Of a stretch of 24,366 nt of DNA, positions 8,693 through 15,979 are shown piece after piece (position 1 is the first letter of the stretch; every line of letters starts with the position of its first letter). The notes under the pieces are model-generated. The model worked only from the letters and a program-made list of their open reading frames with translations. It was not told where the DNA came from and did no database searches. The stretch comes from JBGPBY01 sp041481485. Lineage in GTDB: Bacteria; Acidobacteriota; Terriglobia; 20CM-2-55-15. The translations under genes were made by a program, and so were the position numbers. The DNA is taken from contig JBGPBY010000030.1 in the NCBI GenBank assembly GCA_041481485.1, positions 1 to 24,366 on the forward strand, written 5' to 3'.

Positions 8693-9493
8693 ATGAATCG
8701 GAGACACATTATCCGGGCGGGTATCTGCGTTGTGCTGATGGCGGCAGCGCTGTCTGCTGCGCTGAGTTCGGCCGGCGCGCAGCTGAGATCGCCGGCGACG
8801 CCGGTTTATACGTATCAGGTCGTGCATACCTATCCTCACGACCCAACCGCATTCACACAGGGCTTGATCTATCTGGACGGCGATCTCTACGAAAGCACCG
8901 GACTCAATGGCCGATCGAGCATCCGAAGAGTCAAACTGGAAACCGGCAAAGTGATTCAGCAACAGGCCGTGAGCGCAGACTATTTCGCGGAAGGCCTCGT
9001 CAACTCGGGCTCAGACCTTCTGCAACTCACCTGGCAAAACCAGGTCGGATTTGTCTACGATCGCAAGTCTTTTGCTCTGAAACGAAAGTTTACGTATGCC
9101 GGCCAGGGCTGGGGTCTGACGAAGGATCCGAGCGGAATTATTCTGAGCGACGGAACAGCAAAGCTTCGCATTCTGGACCCGCAGACTCTCATGCAAACCG
9201 GCTCGCTCAGTGTTACCGATCAGGGTCGTCCCGTGCTCGAGCTGAATGAACTGGAATACATCAGCGGCGAAATCTGGGCCAATGTATGGCAGACGGATCG
9301 AATTGCGCGCATTTCTCCATTTACCGGAAATGTTGGGAGTTGGGTTGATCTGAAAGGACTGTTGACTCCCGCCGAAAAAGCCTCCGCCGATGTGCTGAAC
9401 GGAATCGCCTACGATTCGGCAATGAACCGCATCTTCGTCACTGGAAAGCTCTGGCCAAAACTCTTCGAGATTAAAGTCGGTCCGCCAAAGTAA
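8693..9493 (+). CDS. Secreted glutaminyl-peptide cyclotransferase (plant/bacterial type)
   Basis: This is a predicted glutaminyl cyclase (Glu_cyclase_2, PF05096 type), which forms N-terminal pyroglutamate on peptides or proteins. A signal peptide spans residues 1 to about 30 (IIRAGICVVLMAAALSAALSSAGAQ). The mature part is a five-bladed propeller, with the family blocks YPHDPTAFTQGLIYLDGDLYESTGLNGRSSIRRVKLETG (about 47-85), YFAEGL, LTWQNQVGFVYDR, GWGLTKDPSGIILSDGT, LNELEYISGEIWANVWQTDRIARI and LNGIAYDSAMNRIFVTGKLWPKLFEI. The length of 266 residues is normal. The ribosome site is weak (GGA seven bases before ATG). The gene diverges from serC with only 47 bp between the start codons, so the two promoters must overlap. 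It probably acts in the periplasm. Confidence 0.9.
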   Translation: MNRRHIIRAGICVVLMAAALSAALSSAGAQLRSPATPVYTYQVVHTYPHDPTAFTQGLIYLDGDLYESTGLNGRSSIRRVKLETGKVIQQQAVSADYFAEGLVNSGSDLLQLTWQNQVGFVYDRKSFALKRKFTYAGQGWGLTKDPSGIILSDGTAKLRILDPQTLMQTGSLSVTDQGRPVLELNELEYISGEIWANVWQTDRIARISPFTGNVGSWVDLKGLLTPAEKASADVLNGIAYDSAMNRIFVTGKLWPKLFEIKVGPPK

Positions 9494-9562
9494 CGTTGCA
9501 GGAATGCAATTCTAATCTCCGGAGCTTTCTTGTGGTTCCCCTCTCCTGCCCGAAATGGCAAT

Positions 9563-9583
9563 TGAACAGTGAACAATGAACAT
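9563..9583. repeat. Short tandem repeat, three 7-mers TGAACAN
   Basis: Three head-to-tail copies (TGAACAG, TGAACAA, TGAACAT) lie in the 93-bp gap between the convergent cyclotransferase and cupin genes. A weak 5-bp hairpin (TTGCA, GGAA, TGCAA) precedes them at 9496-9509. Neither forms a classical terminator with a T run. Confidence 0.6.
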
Positions 9584-9586
9584 TTC

Positions 9587-10060
9587 TTATCGCGGCAGAT
9601 GCAGCGTCATCACGCTGAGGGCGCCGTCGACATTGGGAATCTGATGCGGAACGCCTTCAGGCACCATAAACCAGTCCCCCTTGCTGACCTTTTTTGTCGA
9701 TCCGCCCTCGATGGAAGTTCCGCTAAGATTCGCTTCGTTCGTGCGCGATTCCCCAACAAGTTTTCCGCCGGTGACCACCGTGCCCGAGCCCTCGATGACA
9801 TAAAATAGCTCCGCTTCCTTTTCATGAACGGCGGCCGCCTGATTCACGACGCGATGTTCGAGATTCACATTGTAGGGTCCAACCTGAAGCATGCGCTGTC
9901 CGAGCGCGTTCCGGTCTGCCGGTGATTTCGAAATCAATCCTGCCACATCCGCAGCGGTGAAGAATGTGGCAGCAGCGGGAGTTGCGGCCGGCCCGCGTTG
10001 TTGGGCCCAAATGGTAACGGCTAGCAATGCAACCAAACTGACAGCAGCAATTATGCGCAT
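9587..10060 (-). CDS. Secreted small cupin-domain protein
   Basis: The product is 157 residues with a signal peptide at 1 to about 20 (MRIIAAVSLVALLAVTIWAQ) and a single conserved beta-barrel cupin. Cupin motif 1 is reduced to HEKEAELFYVIEGSG (His79 and acidic residues at 80-84). Motif 2 is complete in GDWFMVPEGVPHQIPN (128-143, His139), so a metal site is plausible. The start at 10060 has GGAGG seven bases upstream. The closest recognisable group is periplasmic single-domain cupins of unknown substrate; cupins range from enzymes to binding proteins, so no reaction is assigned. It is transcribed alone, towards the cyclotransferase gene. Confidence 0.85.
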   Translation of the reverse strand: MRIIAAVSLVALLAVTIWAQQRGPAATPAAATFFTAADVAGLISKSPADRNALGQRMLQVGPYNVNLEHRVVNQAAAVHEKEAELFYVIEGSGTVVTGGKLVGESRTNEANLSGTSIEGGSTKKVSKGDWFMVPEGVPHQIPNVDGALSVMTLHLPR

Positions 10061-10220
10061 GGAAATTCCTCCGAAGTTTAGTGTTCAAGTATCCCGGAAT
10101 CCGTCATCCTACTCCGCAGATTGCCGGATTCACAACAATACCGTGCTAGACTTCCCGCGAGTCATGACGGAGTGGACCGCTGGAGAGCCCGCCTCATCCT
10201 TTCACTGTTTAATTCTCACC

Positions 10221-10471
10221 ATGATTGAAAGAGACTGCCGCACAGTTCGTCGTTTGTGCGCCGGTTTGTTCCTGATCGGCGCAGTCACGGCGTGCCAATC
10301 CCCACAGTCGAACCCGATCAGCCAACGTGCTTCGAATTCCAGCGTAACTCCGACGGCGTCAGTCTCTACGAACAAAATGGAGACAATGGCGAACACTATT
10401 ACAAATTCGAAAACAATCAATTCGTGCACATCCAGTCGATTTTCAAAAAGCAATCCCCGGAAAAACAATAA
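10221..10471 (+). pseudogene. Small lipoprotein gene, apparently frameshifted at a CCCC run
   Basis: The ATG at 10221 opens a lipoprotein signal (RRLCAGLFLIGAVTAC, lipobox VTAC, Cys25). Just after it the protein-like reading moves to another frame, which gives PTVEPDQPTCFEFQRNSDG, then VSLYEQNGDNGEHYYKFENN, then QFVHIQSIFKKQSPEKQ and TAA at 10469. Adding one C to the CCCC at 10300-10303 joins the two into an 83-residue lipoprotein. The unshifted frame instead runs as Ser/Thr/Asn-rich, random-looking sequence to 10532, where its TGA overlaps the next gene's ATG. I favour a one-base deletion or sequencing error, but an intact 104-codon frame cannot be excluded. The ribosome site is poor. The function is unknown. 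Confidence 0.5.
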
Positions 10472-10528
10472 GGTAAAATCTCGCATGGTTTCACGAAACG
10501 TCGACTTGCCACCGATACGGTACTGCGC

Positions 10529-11698
10529 ATGAATCGAAGAGAGTTTCTGAGTTCGTCGATTCTTCTGGCAGCGTTCCCGTTATCTGCCGCTCCGAAATAC
10601 GATCTCGTCGTCAAAGGTGGCAGAGTAATCGATTCGAGTCAGAAAATCGATCGGGTGATGGATGTGGCGGTCCGCCGGGGAAAGATCGAAGCCCTTCAGC
10701 CCAACATTGCTGCCGCCGATGCGGCAGAGGTTTTCGACGCGAAAGGTCTGCTCGTCACTCCCGGGCTTGTCGATATTCACTCGCATGTCCGGCCGGGGGA
10801 ACTGACGCCAGAGCAGGTCCTCTTGCGCGGTGTCACGACCGTTGTCGATGCGGGCTCGCGCGGCGCCGATGGAATTCAGGACATGGTCGACATCTCCAGC
10901 AAAGCACCAAACCGGATGCGGGCGCTGATCAATGTTTCGAGGCTCGGAAATCAGACTGACGGAGAACTGCTGCGATTCGAAACGGTGGATGTGGAAGCCG
11001 CCCGCGCCGCGATTCGTTCCCATCAGGATGTCATTGTGGGCGTGAAGGCGCGCCTTTCTCAACAGTATGCAGGCGATCACGATCTGGAAGCCGTGCGCAG
11101 CGCGCATCAGATCACTCAGGGTTTCGGCATTCCGTTGATGATTCATATTGGCGACACGCGTTCTCCTTTGCCGGAAATCCTCGCACTGATGCGCCCGGGC
11201 GATATCGTCACGCACATGTATTCGCCTCCGCCTCACGGAATGCTTGATGACAACGGACGCGTTCTGCCCCAAGTCCGGGGAGCCCGCCAGCGCGGCGTTC
11301 TCTTCGATTTTGGCAATGGACGAAATGGACATTTCACCTGGGATGTGGCGGAACGCGCACTCGCTCAGGATTTTTTGCCGGATTCCATTTCGTCCGACCT
11401 TAACGGCGCTGGACTCACCGATCAGGTATTTGATTTCCCGAACATCTTGTCGAAATTTCTGCTGCTGGGAATGAAACTCGATCAGGTCATTCTTCGCGGT
11501 ACCGCCAATTCTGCAAAGGCCATCCCTGCGCTAAAGGGACTCGGAACTCTGAAGCCCGGATCGACAGCGGATATTACGATCCTCGAATTGAAACAGGGCG
11601 ATTTCGAATTCGTGGACAACGCCAATACAAAACGGACCGGCCATCAGAAACTGTTTCCACATGCGGCGTTCGTCGCCGGCAAGCAATGGCAAGGCTGA
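10529..11698 (+). CDS. Tat-exported amidohydrolase/deacetylase-family metallohydrolase
   Basis: This is an amidohydrolase-superfamily enzyme (dihydroorotase-like, COG3964 type) with a two-metal TIM barrel. Residues 1 to about 21 are a twin-arginine signal (NRREFLSSSILLAAFPLSA), so the folded metalloenzyme is exported. Metal ligands are His84 and His86 (VDIHSHVRPG), probable carbamylated Lys173 (VGVKARLS), His206 (MIHIGD), His229 (VTHMYSPPPHG) and Asp290 (SISSDLNG). The N-terminal KYDLVVKGGRVID and C-terminal LGTLKPGSTADITILEL form the usual small beta domain. The length of 389 residues is normal. Substrates of this branch include N-acyl amino acids and cyclic amides, so the exact one is unknown. 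The start has no clear ribosome site; it overlaps the end of the open frame from the lipoprotein region by ATGA. Confidence 0.88.
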   Translation: MNRREFLSSSILLAAFPLSAAPKYDLVVKGGRVIDSSQKIDRVMDVAVRRGKIEALQPNIAAADAAEVFDAKGLLVTPGLVDIHSHVRPGELTPEQVLLRGVTTVVDAGSRGADGIQDMVDISSKAPNRMRALINVSRLGNQTDGELLRFETVDVEAARAAIRSHQDVIVGVKARLSQQYAGDHDLEAVRSAHQITQGFGIPLMIHIGDTRSPLPEILALMRPGDIVTHMYSPPPHGMLDDNGRVLPQVRGARQRGVLFDFGNGRNGHFTWDVAERALAQDFLPDSISSDLNGAGLTDQVFDFPNILSKFLLLGMKLDQVILRGTANSAKAIPALKGLGTLKPGSTADITILELKQGDFEFVDNANTKRTGHQKLFPHAAFVAGKQWQG

Positions 11699-11702
11699 GG
11701 GA

Positions 11703-13070
11703 TCAACTCAGATCCGTCTGTAGCCATCGTCTGTACGACCACGCAATAGTGCAGACTCCCAAAACTAGAAACATGACTGGGAGTAAAAGAGGAAGGCCTA
11801 ACTCGTTAAGATGCGGAGCTCCCATCAGAGCAAGCATAACTACTGCGCCCGCCAGATAGGCACCCACGACTTGGGGTCTCCAGATGAACAAAGTCACAAC
11901 TCCGAATAGCGGAATCTGCGCCGCAAGCGAGTCCATATAGGGCCACAATGACGGGGAAGGATGGGGCATTCCGGCCAGTGACAACCAGGCGACGATGTAA
12001 AGCGGAATCGTAATTGTGAACCACATCTTCAACATGTGTATCAATAGTGCGATTCCATACCGGAATACGATCTCTTCGCGGCGCAGTGGCAACATCATGA
12101 TCCATTGAAAACTCATTCTTCCGTTCGTACGCACCCGTGTGAGCGCGCCGGACAAAGAGCCGGTTGACCCAATAATTGCGACCAAATCCGGGATCGAAGA
12201 ACCCCTGCCAATCTGTAAAAAAGCGAAATGCAAGACCCAAAATGTTACGACCAGGATTGGCACCAAGGTAATGGGTTTCAGCAGCAAGCCAAAACCCAGC
12301 TGGAAGTGACGCACCTGCGATCGGAGGTCGCCGCCGATCGGCCGACGGATGGAATCCAGCTCTTTGTCGGTTTGATTCCAACCCCTGAAAAATCTGCCGC
12401 GTTCACGAGACCATGCTCGCCTTTTGCTTTGCGATGGTTCGGACAGGTCGTGAAAATGAGACTCAATCATTACATCGTTCAAACGGCACATCCGGCGCAC
12501 CAGGACGAAGGTGAGTATCGAATTCAGGATCAACACCAATGCAACCACTGGACCGCTGGACATCACTGACAGCCAAATTGAAGAGCCTGCCTTGATGAAG
12601 CTCAGAAAAAAGACCGAGGAAGGGAAGGCCAATGCGATCGCCCAGGGGTGAAAGCAACCGAAGGAAAAGCAGAGTAGGAATAAGCTCCAACCGAACGCCA
12701 AAAGTCCGATACGAGAAATCCCCTCCCATTGCGCTGCGACAGCTGTTCCATGCGACGCAAATGTAGCAACCACAACAAGCAGAACCGCAACCATTCCGCA
12801 CAGTCCGGCAGCAACGGTCAGATGTGGCGCAGCAAATTTAGGAATGAGTTTGGATTGCGCTGAACGGAATTGGATACTGAGATGGTTACCCAGGCATACG
12901 CCCGAAATGCAAAGTGGAATTGATGCGAATGCCGCATACGTGTCTGGCAACATACCGGTCGACGCCAGCAACATAAAAACTCCAACCCACACCAGTGACA
13001 CCGCACACATGGTCCAAAACCAACTTCTTGCCGTGTACGTCTGAATGACAGCACCAAGCTGTTTAGACAC
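11703..13070 (-). CDS. ABC transporter membrane subunit, third gene of the GntR operon
   Basis: This is a polytopic membrane protein of about 455 residues with two bundles of hydrophobic helices (for example WFWTMCAVSLVWVGVFMLLA, LTVAAGLCGMVAVLLVVVA, ITLVPILVVTFWVLHFAFL, VVGAYLAGAVVMLALMGA, LGLPLLLPVMFLVLGVCTIA). They are separated by a charged cytoplasmic loop at about 205-260 (HDLSEPSQSKRRAWSRERGR). No close family was recognised, but its position makes it the permease for the ATPase. An open frame reaches 13163, but GTG at 13070 is the likely start: GGAGGT lies five bases upstream, and it overlaps the ATPase stop by eight bases, which suggests translational coupling. The substrate is unknown; YtrA-type operons often respond to cell-envelope stress or antimicrobials (inference). 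Confidence 0.82.
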   Translation of the reverse strand: MSKQLGAVIQTYTARSWFWTMCAVSLVWVGVFMLLASTGMLPDTYAAFASIPLCISGVCLGNHLSIQFRSAQSKLIPKFAAPHLTVAAGLCGMVAVLLVVVATFASHGTAVAAQWEGISRIGLLAFGWSLFLLCFSFGCFHPWAIALAFPSSVFFLSFIKAGSSIWLSVMSSGPVVALVLILNSILTFVLVRRMCRLNDVMIESHFHDLSEPSQSKRRAWSRERGRFFRGWNQTDKELDSIRRPIGGDLRSQVRHFQLGFGLLLKPITLVPILVVTFWVLHFAFLQIGRGSSIPDLVAIIGSTGSLSGALTRVRTNGRMSFQWIMMLPLRREEIVFRYGIALLIHMLKMWFTITIPLYIVAWLSLAGMPHPSPSLWPYMDSLAAQIPLFGVVTLFIWRPQVVGAYLAGAVVMLALMGAPHLNELGLPLLLPVMFLVLGVCTIAWSYRRWLQTDLS

Positions 13071-13944
13071 GATGTACCTCCACGAAGATGTCTTCGAGAT
13101 TGAGATCCCGCACTTCGGCAGTTGCGGAGTAGTCGTGTTCAAGCCGGTGGATGCGATCTTCATTGACTCCGCTCATCGTCAGGAGCGCGTGATTGGCGTG
13201 CACCTCGTAAGCCAGTACGCCTGGCAGATCCATTCGCCCCGGAAGCCTGCCTTGAGTGGTCAGCCGAATGGATTTCACCGATTCCTTCAAATCGTCCATG
13301 GAGCCGGAATACTGAATAACACCGGACTTCAGCATCACAATGTCGCTGGCGACACGTTCCAGATCGGAGGTGAGATGCGTCGAGAGAATCACTGTCCGGC
13401 TTTGGTCACTCGCGATTTCGACAACCGCCGCGAGAAACGTACGCCGTGCCTGAGGGTCCAGACTGGCTGCAGGCTCATCGAGAATGAGTAATTCGGGCTC
13501 GTGTCCAAGCGCCAGAATCAATGCGAGCTTTTGAAGTTGTCCTTCAGAAAGCTTGCCGACCCGGTCTTCGGACTGAAGTTCCCACTTCTCTACAAGCTCT
13601 GCCGTCAATGTATCGTTCCATGACGGATAGAATGCCGCGTAATACGCAATCATCTGCCGCACTCTCATCCAGTCATACAAGCTGATTTTTTGCGGTACGT
13701 AACCAATGCGCGCTTTCGCACCCCCACTGAGGTTCCATGCATCTTCACCGAATATCGTCGCTGTGCCGGAATTTGGCTTCATCAGACCGAGGGCACACTT
13801 GAGAAGCGTGGATTTGCCGGCGCCGTTTTTTCCCAGCAATCCGACAACGCGCCCTCGCGCAACCGAAAGATCGATACTCTTGAGCACTTCGGTCTTTTCG
13901 AACGATTTCGAAACTCCAATCATCTCAAGCACAACATCCGACAT
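13063..13944 (-). CDS. ABC transporter ATP-binding protein (YtrB-like)
   Basis: This is a 293-residue nucleotide-binding subunit that would power the adjacent permease. It shows Walker A GKNGAGKST (38-46), Q-loop YVPQ, signature LSEGQ (132-136), Walker B LLILDEP (152-158), a D-loop SLD and switch His190 (LSTHL). About 70 residues after the ATPase core (SIRLTTQGRLPGRMDLPGVL ... DLNLEDIFVEV) match the regulatory extension usual for ABC-2 type exporters linked to GntR regulators. TTG at 13950 is in frame, but ATG at 13944 is chosen because GGAGG is eight bases upstream of it. The gap after the GntR stop is two bases, so the genes are co-transcribed. Confidence 0.93.
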   Translation of the reverse strand: MSDVVLEMIGVSKSFEKTEVLKSIDLSVARGRVVGLLGKNGAGKSTLLKCALGLMKPNSGTATIFGEDAWNLSGGAKARIGYVPQKISLYDWMRVRQMIAYYAAFYPSWNDTLTAELVEKWELQSEDRVGKLSEGQLQKLALILALGHEPELLILDEPAASLDPQARRTFLAAVVEIASDQSRTVILSTHLTSDLERVASDIVMLKSGVIQYSGSMDDLKESVKSIRLTTQGRLPGRMDLPGVLAYEVHANHALLTMSGVNEDRIHRLEHDYSATAEVRDLNLEDIFVEVHRV

Positions 13945-13946
13945 CG

Positions 13947-14360
13947 TCAAACCTCCAGCGATTCACTGTTCTTATCCAGCTCGGCCAGCAGCGGCTTCAA
14001 CATTTCAAGTACCGCGTCCGAGTCGAACCCCAGCTGGTGCGCCTTTACGACGACATCTTTGAGAAGTGCGCGCAATTCATCGCGCCTTTCCCGGATGCCT
14101 CCCTTCACGGTCCTGCCCAGCACACGCATGCCCTGCCCGCGATCGCGCGCAAGAATTCCGTCTCGTTCGAGAAGCGAGTACGCCTTCGAAACTGTCATGG
14201 GATTGATCTCGAGTTCCTGAGCAGTATCACGAACGGAAGGGAGCACATCGCCGGGGACAAGACGCCCCGAGGCAATCTGAAACTTCACCTGTTCCATGAG
14301 CTGCCGGTAGATGGGAGCACCGGCCGAGGGATAGACGTAAAAGCGAAACTTACCGTCCAT
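13947..14360 (-). CDS. GntR-family (YtrA-type) transcriptional repressor
   Basis: The product is a 137-residue regulator. A winged helix spans about residues 10-75 (PIYRQLMEQVKFQIASGRLVPGDVLPSVRDTAQELEINPMTVSKAYSLLERDGILARDRGQGMRV). It is followed by a short helical tail (RRDELRALLKDVVVKAHQLGFDSDAVLEMLKPLLAELDK), the short effector/dimer part that defines the YtrA subfamily, not a large ligand domain. The ATG at 14360 is preferred over one at 14384, which lies upstream of the predicted transcription start. The start has no ribosome site and sits inside a palindromic operator, so the gene probably represses its own operon. The ABC genes follow immediately. Confidence 0.92.
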   Translation of the reverse strand: MDGKFRFYVYPSAGAPIYRQLMEQVKFQIASGRLVPGDVLPSVRDTAQELEINPMTVSKAYSLLERDGILARDRGQGMRVLGRTVKGGIRERRDELRALLKDVVVKAHQLGFDSDAVLEMLKPLLAELDKNSESLEV

Positions 14361-14388
14361 GTGTATTAGTACTATAATACACATGGAC
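14355..14388. promoter_or_regulatory. Palindromic operator for the GntR repressor
   Basis: Two perfect 14-base arms, GTCCATGTGTATTA (14355-14368) and its reverse complement (14375-14388), flank a 6-base centre. The palindrome covers the predicted -10 box, the transcription start and the GntR start codon. A dimeric GntR protein bound here would block transcription initiation. Autoregulation is inferred from the position. Confidence 0.7.
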
Positions 14389-14403
14389 CACAGTTCAAGT
14401 CAA
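14374..14403 (-). promoter_or_regulatory. Sigma-70-type promoter of the GntR/ABC operon
   Basis: On the minus strand, TTGACT (14398-14403) is followed after 18 bases by TATTAT (14374-14379). Transcription should begin near 14367, only about seven bases before the ATG at 14360, so the message would be almost leaderless. This fits the lack of a ribosome-binding site there. Confidence 0.6.
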
Positions 14404-14441
14404 TGAACTGTAGGCGCGTTCATACAGAGCGTGAGCGAATT

Positions 14442-14491
14442 GCAGGTTCGCTCCGGCTGCAGGGGTCTGGAGCGACCTGCGGCCGGAGCGA
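14442..14491. other. Overlapping alternative hairpins between the GlcG-like gene and the GntR operon
   Basis: TCGCTCCGGC (14448-14457) can pair with GCCGGAGCGA (14482-14491). The overlapping arm GCAGGT+CGCTCC (14442-14454) can pair with GGAGCGACCTGC (14469-14480), with one unpaired base. The two pairings exclude each other. There is no T run, so this is not a standard intrinsic terminator. It lies just downstream of the GlcG-like gene and upstream of the GntR promoter. Confidence 0.45.
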
Positions 14492-14497
14492 GTCAGG

Positions 14498-15283
14498 TTA
14501 CCGAGTTGCAGGCAGAGTCTTGCTGATGGCAGTGGCAGCGTCGCTGCAAACCGCATGGCCCCAGCCAGAATCGCTCACACCATTCATTTGGAAAGGATGC
14601 GATTTAATATCGTAAACGATATTGTCGGGACGACCTGCCTGACCTGAAACTCCTCCCGGAACGAAGTCCAGACTCAGTGCGTGTCGTGTCTTCCATGCGA
14701 TATTGTGATCCGCACAGGAACTGTCGCCGCTGACTCCAATTGCACCAACCAGAGTTGTGTGTCCATGACCGTCGCTCGCATACAGCGCGAGACCGCCGCC
14801 GAATACGTTGACGCCGCCGATCTTTCCGCCCACCATGGGATCGCTAGACTGACCGTAATCGCTAGAATTTCCACCGTACGCCACAGCGACATTGACCGGA
14901 TTGCTCTCCTGTAAGCCGAATAGTGATCCTCCCGGCTGAACGGCGCTATAGAGGTTGGCCGTCGACAGGGACAAACCCGGCAGGCTGAACGCATTTGCAG
15001 TGTTCGCCTTCTGGGCAGAAATAACTCGGCTTCCCGGCCATTGATCACCGCGGACACCGCCGGTAAACGCGACAGCACAGACTTCACCATCACGATTAAC
15101 AACAGTCGCCCACATGTCCAGATCGAATCCACCATTTGCCGTGTTGCGAGCGTTTGTCAGCTCGGTCTTTAATTGCGCCTGTGTCGGCAAGCCGGCACAA
15201 TTCGGAGCCGCATACGCCAAACCCGAAATCAAGAGTGTTCCCAAGAGAATCCCGCTTGTTCTGCAAATCATTTTTTTCAACAT
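14498..15283 (-). CDS. Secreted GlcG/HbpS-like (heme-binding family) protein
   Basis: The product has 261 residues: a signal peptide (ICRTSGILLGTLLISGLAYA, cut near Ala25) and then a GlcG/HbpS (PF03928, former DUF336) fold. Family blocks are LKTELTNARNTANGGFDLDMWATVVNRDGEVCAV (38-71), SRVISAQKANTANAFS (about 85-100), GGLALYASDGHGHTTLVGAIGVSGDSSCADH (163-193) and IAWKTRHAL. Four mature-part cysteines (29, 69, 190 and one near the C-terminus) suggest disulfides. Relatives bind heme or are linked to glycolate metabolism, but the function of stand-alone secreted members is not settled. The start at 15283 has AAGGAG five bases upstream. It is transcribed alone in the same direction as the GntR operon, 137 bp away. 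Confidence 0.85.
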   Translation of the reverse strand: MLKKMICRTSGILLGTLLISGLAYAAPNCAGLPTQAQLKTELTNARNTANGGFDLDMWATVVNRDGEVCAVAFTGGVRGDQWPGSRVISAQKANTANAFSLPGLSLSTANLYSAVQPGGSLFGLQESNPVNVAVAYGGNSSDYGQSSDPMVGGKIGGVNVFGGGLALYASDGHGHTTLVGAIGVSGDSSCADHNIAWKTRHALSLDFVPGGVSGQAGRPDNIVYDIKSHPFQMNGVSDSGWGHAVCSDAATAISKTLPATR

Positions 15284-15537
15284 TGAATCTCCTTAATTCA
15301 AGTAAACAACTCAGTCACAATCCATCGTTCAATTTTCGAGTTTCATGTCCAAAATCTCTCGTCCATGAAAATCTCTGTTATTGGAGGTGAAACCTATACT
15401 CCATAAGTTCCCCCCTTTCAATTAATTATTGGTAAACGAGAGATGAATTCGAGGGTACAAACCGCGGTCACCGGACGACGAAAAAGTTCGAGTGCTTTGG
15501 CCATTCCGCGCGTATCCTAGGGGCGTCGGATTTTGCC

Positions 15538-15876
15538 ATGAGAAAGATCGCCATCACGGCCTTAGCGGTGCTATACGCGGTACTGATCCTCTCAGTATCG
15601 GCGAAGCGGTCCAACGACTGGGCAGTCCGCCAGGCGGATGTTCTCGCCAAGTCCACTTATGGATCGGACTCCCCGGTGATGTCCAAAGCCGTGGATGCGG
15701 ATTCGCGTCTTCGGCAAAAGAAGCGGGTTGAAGGCGAATTCGTTATTGAAGCTCCGCGGGATGCGGTACTCATTCCGATTCAGAGCGGACAATACATACC
15801 ATTCTCCAGTTTCCGAGTCCATTCATCGGCAAGCGGCCAACATTTCTTATCTCGCGCTCCTCCGTCTTATTCCTGA
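15538..15876 (+). CDS. Hypothetical small secreted or membrane-anchored protein
   Basis: The product has 112 residues and I do not recognise a family. An N-terminal hydrophobic helix after two basic residues (MRKIAITALAVLYAVLILSVSA) is a signal peptide or anchor. The rest is polar (WAVRQADVLAKSTYGSDSP, VDADSRLRQKKRVEGEFVIEAPRD), with a hydrophobic stretch near 75-92, and ends in a Ser/Pro-rich tail that may be non-native. No strong ribosome site precedes the ATG (the nearest is GGGG at 15520-15523). It lies 103 bp upstream of the RND adaptor in the same direction. The 254 bp before it (15284-15537) contain a copied 9-mer AAAATCTCT at 15351 and 15368 and no other gene that I can see. Confidence 0.5.
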   Translation: MRKIAITALAVLYAVLILSVSAKRSNDWAVRQADVLAKSTYGSDSPVMSKAVDADSRLRQKKRVEGEFVIEAPRDAVLIPIQSGQYIPFSSFRVHSSASGQHFLSRAPPSYS

Positions 15877-15893
15877 TTCTTTTTCGCGATCCG

Positions 15894-15945
15894 CCATCGA
15901 TTGACGCTGTCCTGAGGTTGTCAGGCTGGCGCGGGGCATCGATGG
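15894..15945. other. Nested inverted repeats upstream of the RND efflux operon
   Basis: CCATCGAT (15894-15901) and ATCGATGG (15938-15945) are perfect 8-bp arms. Inside them CCTGA (15911-15915) and TCAGG (15921-15925) form a second stem. The structure lies just before the adaptor gene and could be a leader hairpin or the terminator of the small upstream gene. No T run follows. Confidence 0.4.
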
Positions 15946-15979
15946 AGTGTTAATTCCTCCAAATCAAGAATTCAGAATA

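Noticed and set aside
11806..12381. Minus-strand frame of 191 codons overlapping the ABC permease
   Set aside because: It is an alternative frame of the same strand; the permease frame has continuous membrane helices and the coupled start.
14373..14378. TATAAT on the + strand inside the GntR operator
   Set aside because: It is a by-product of the palindrome; no -35 match and no + strand gene follow.
14606..14623. Perfect palindrome AATATCGT-AA-ACGATATT
   Set aside because: It lies inside the GlcG-like coding sequence (DNIVYDIK) with no nearby promoter, so a regulatory role is not supported.
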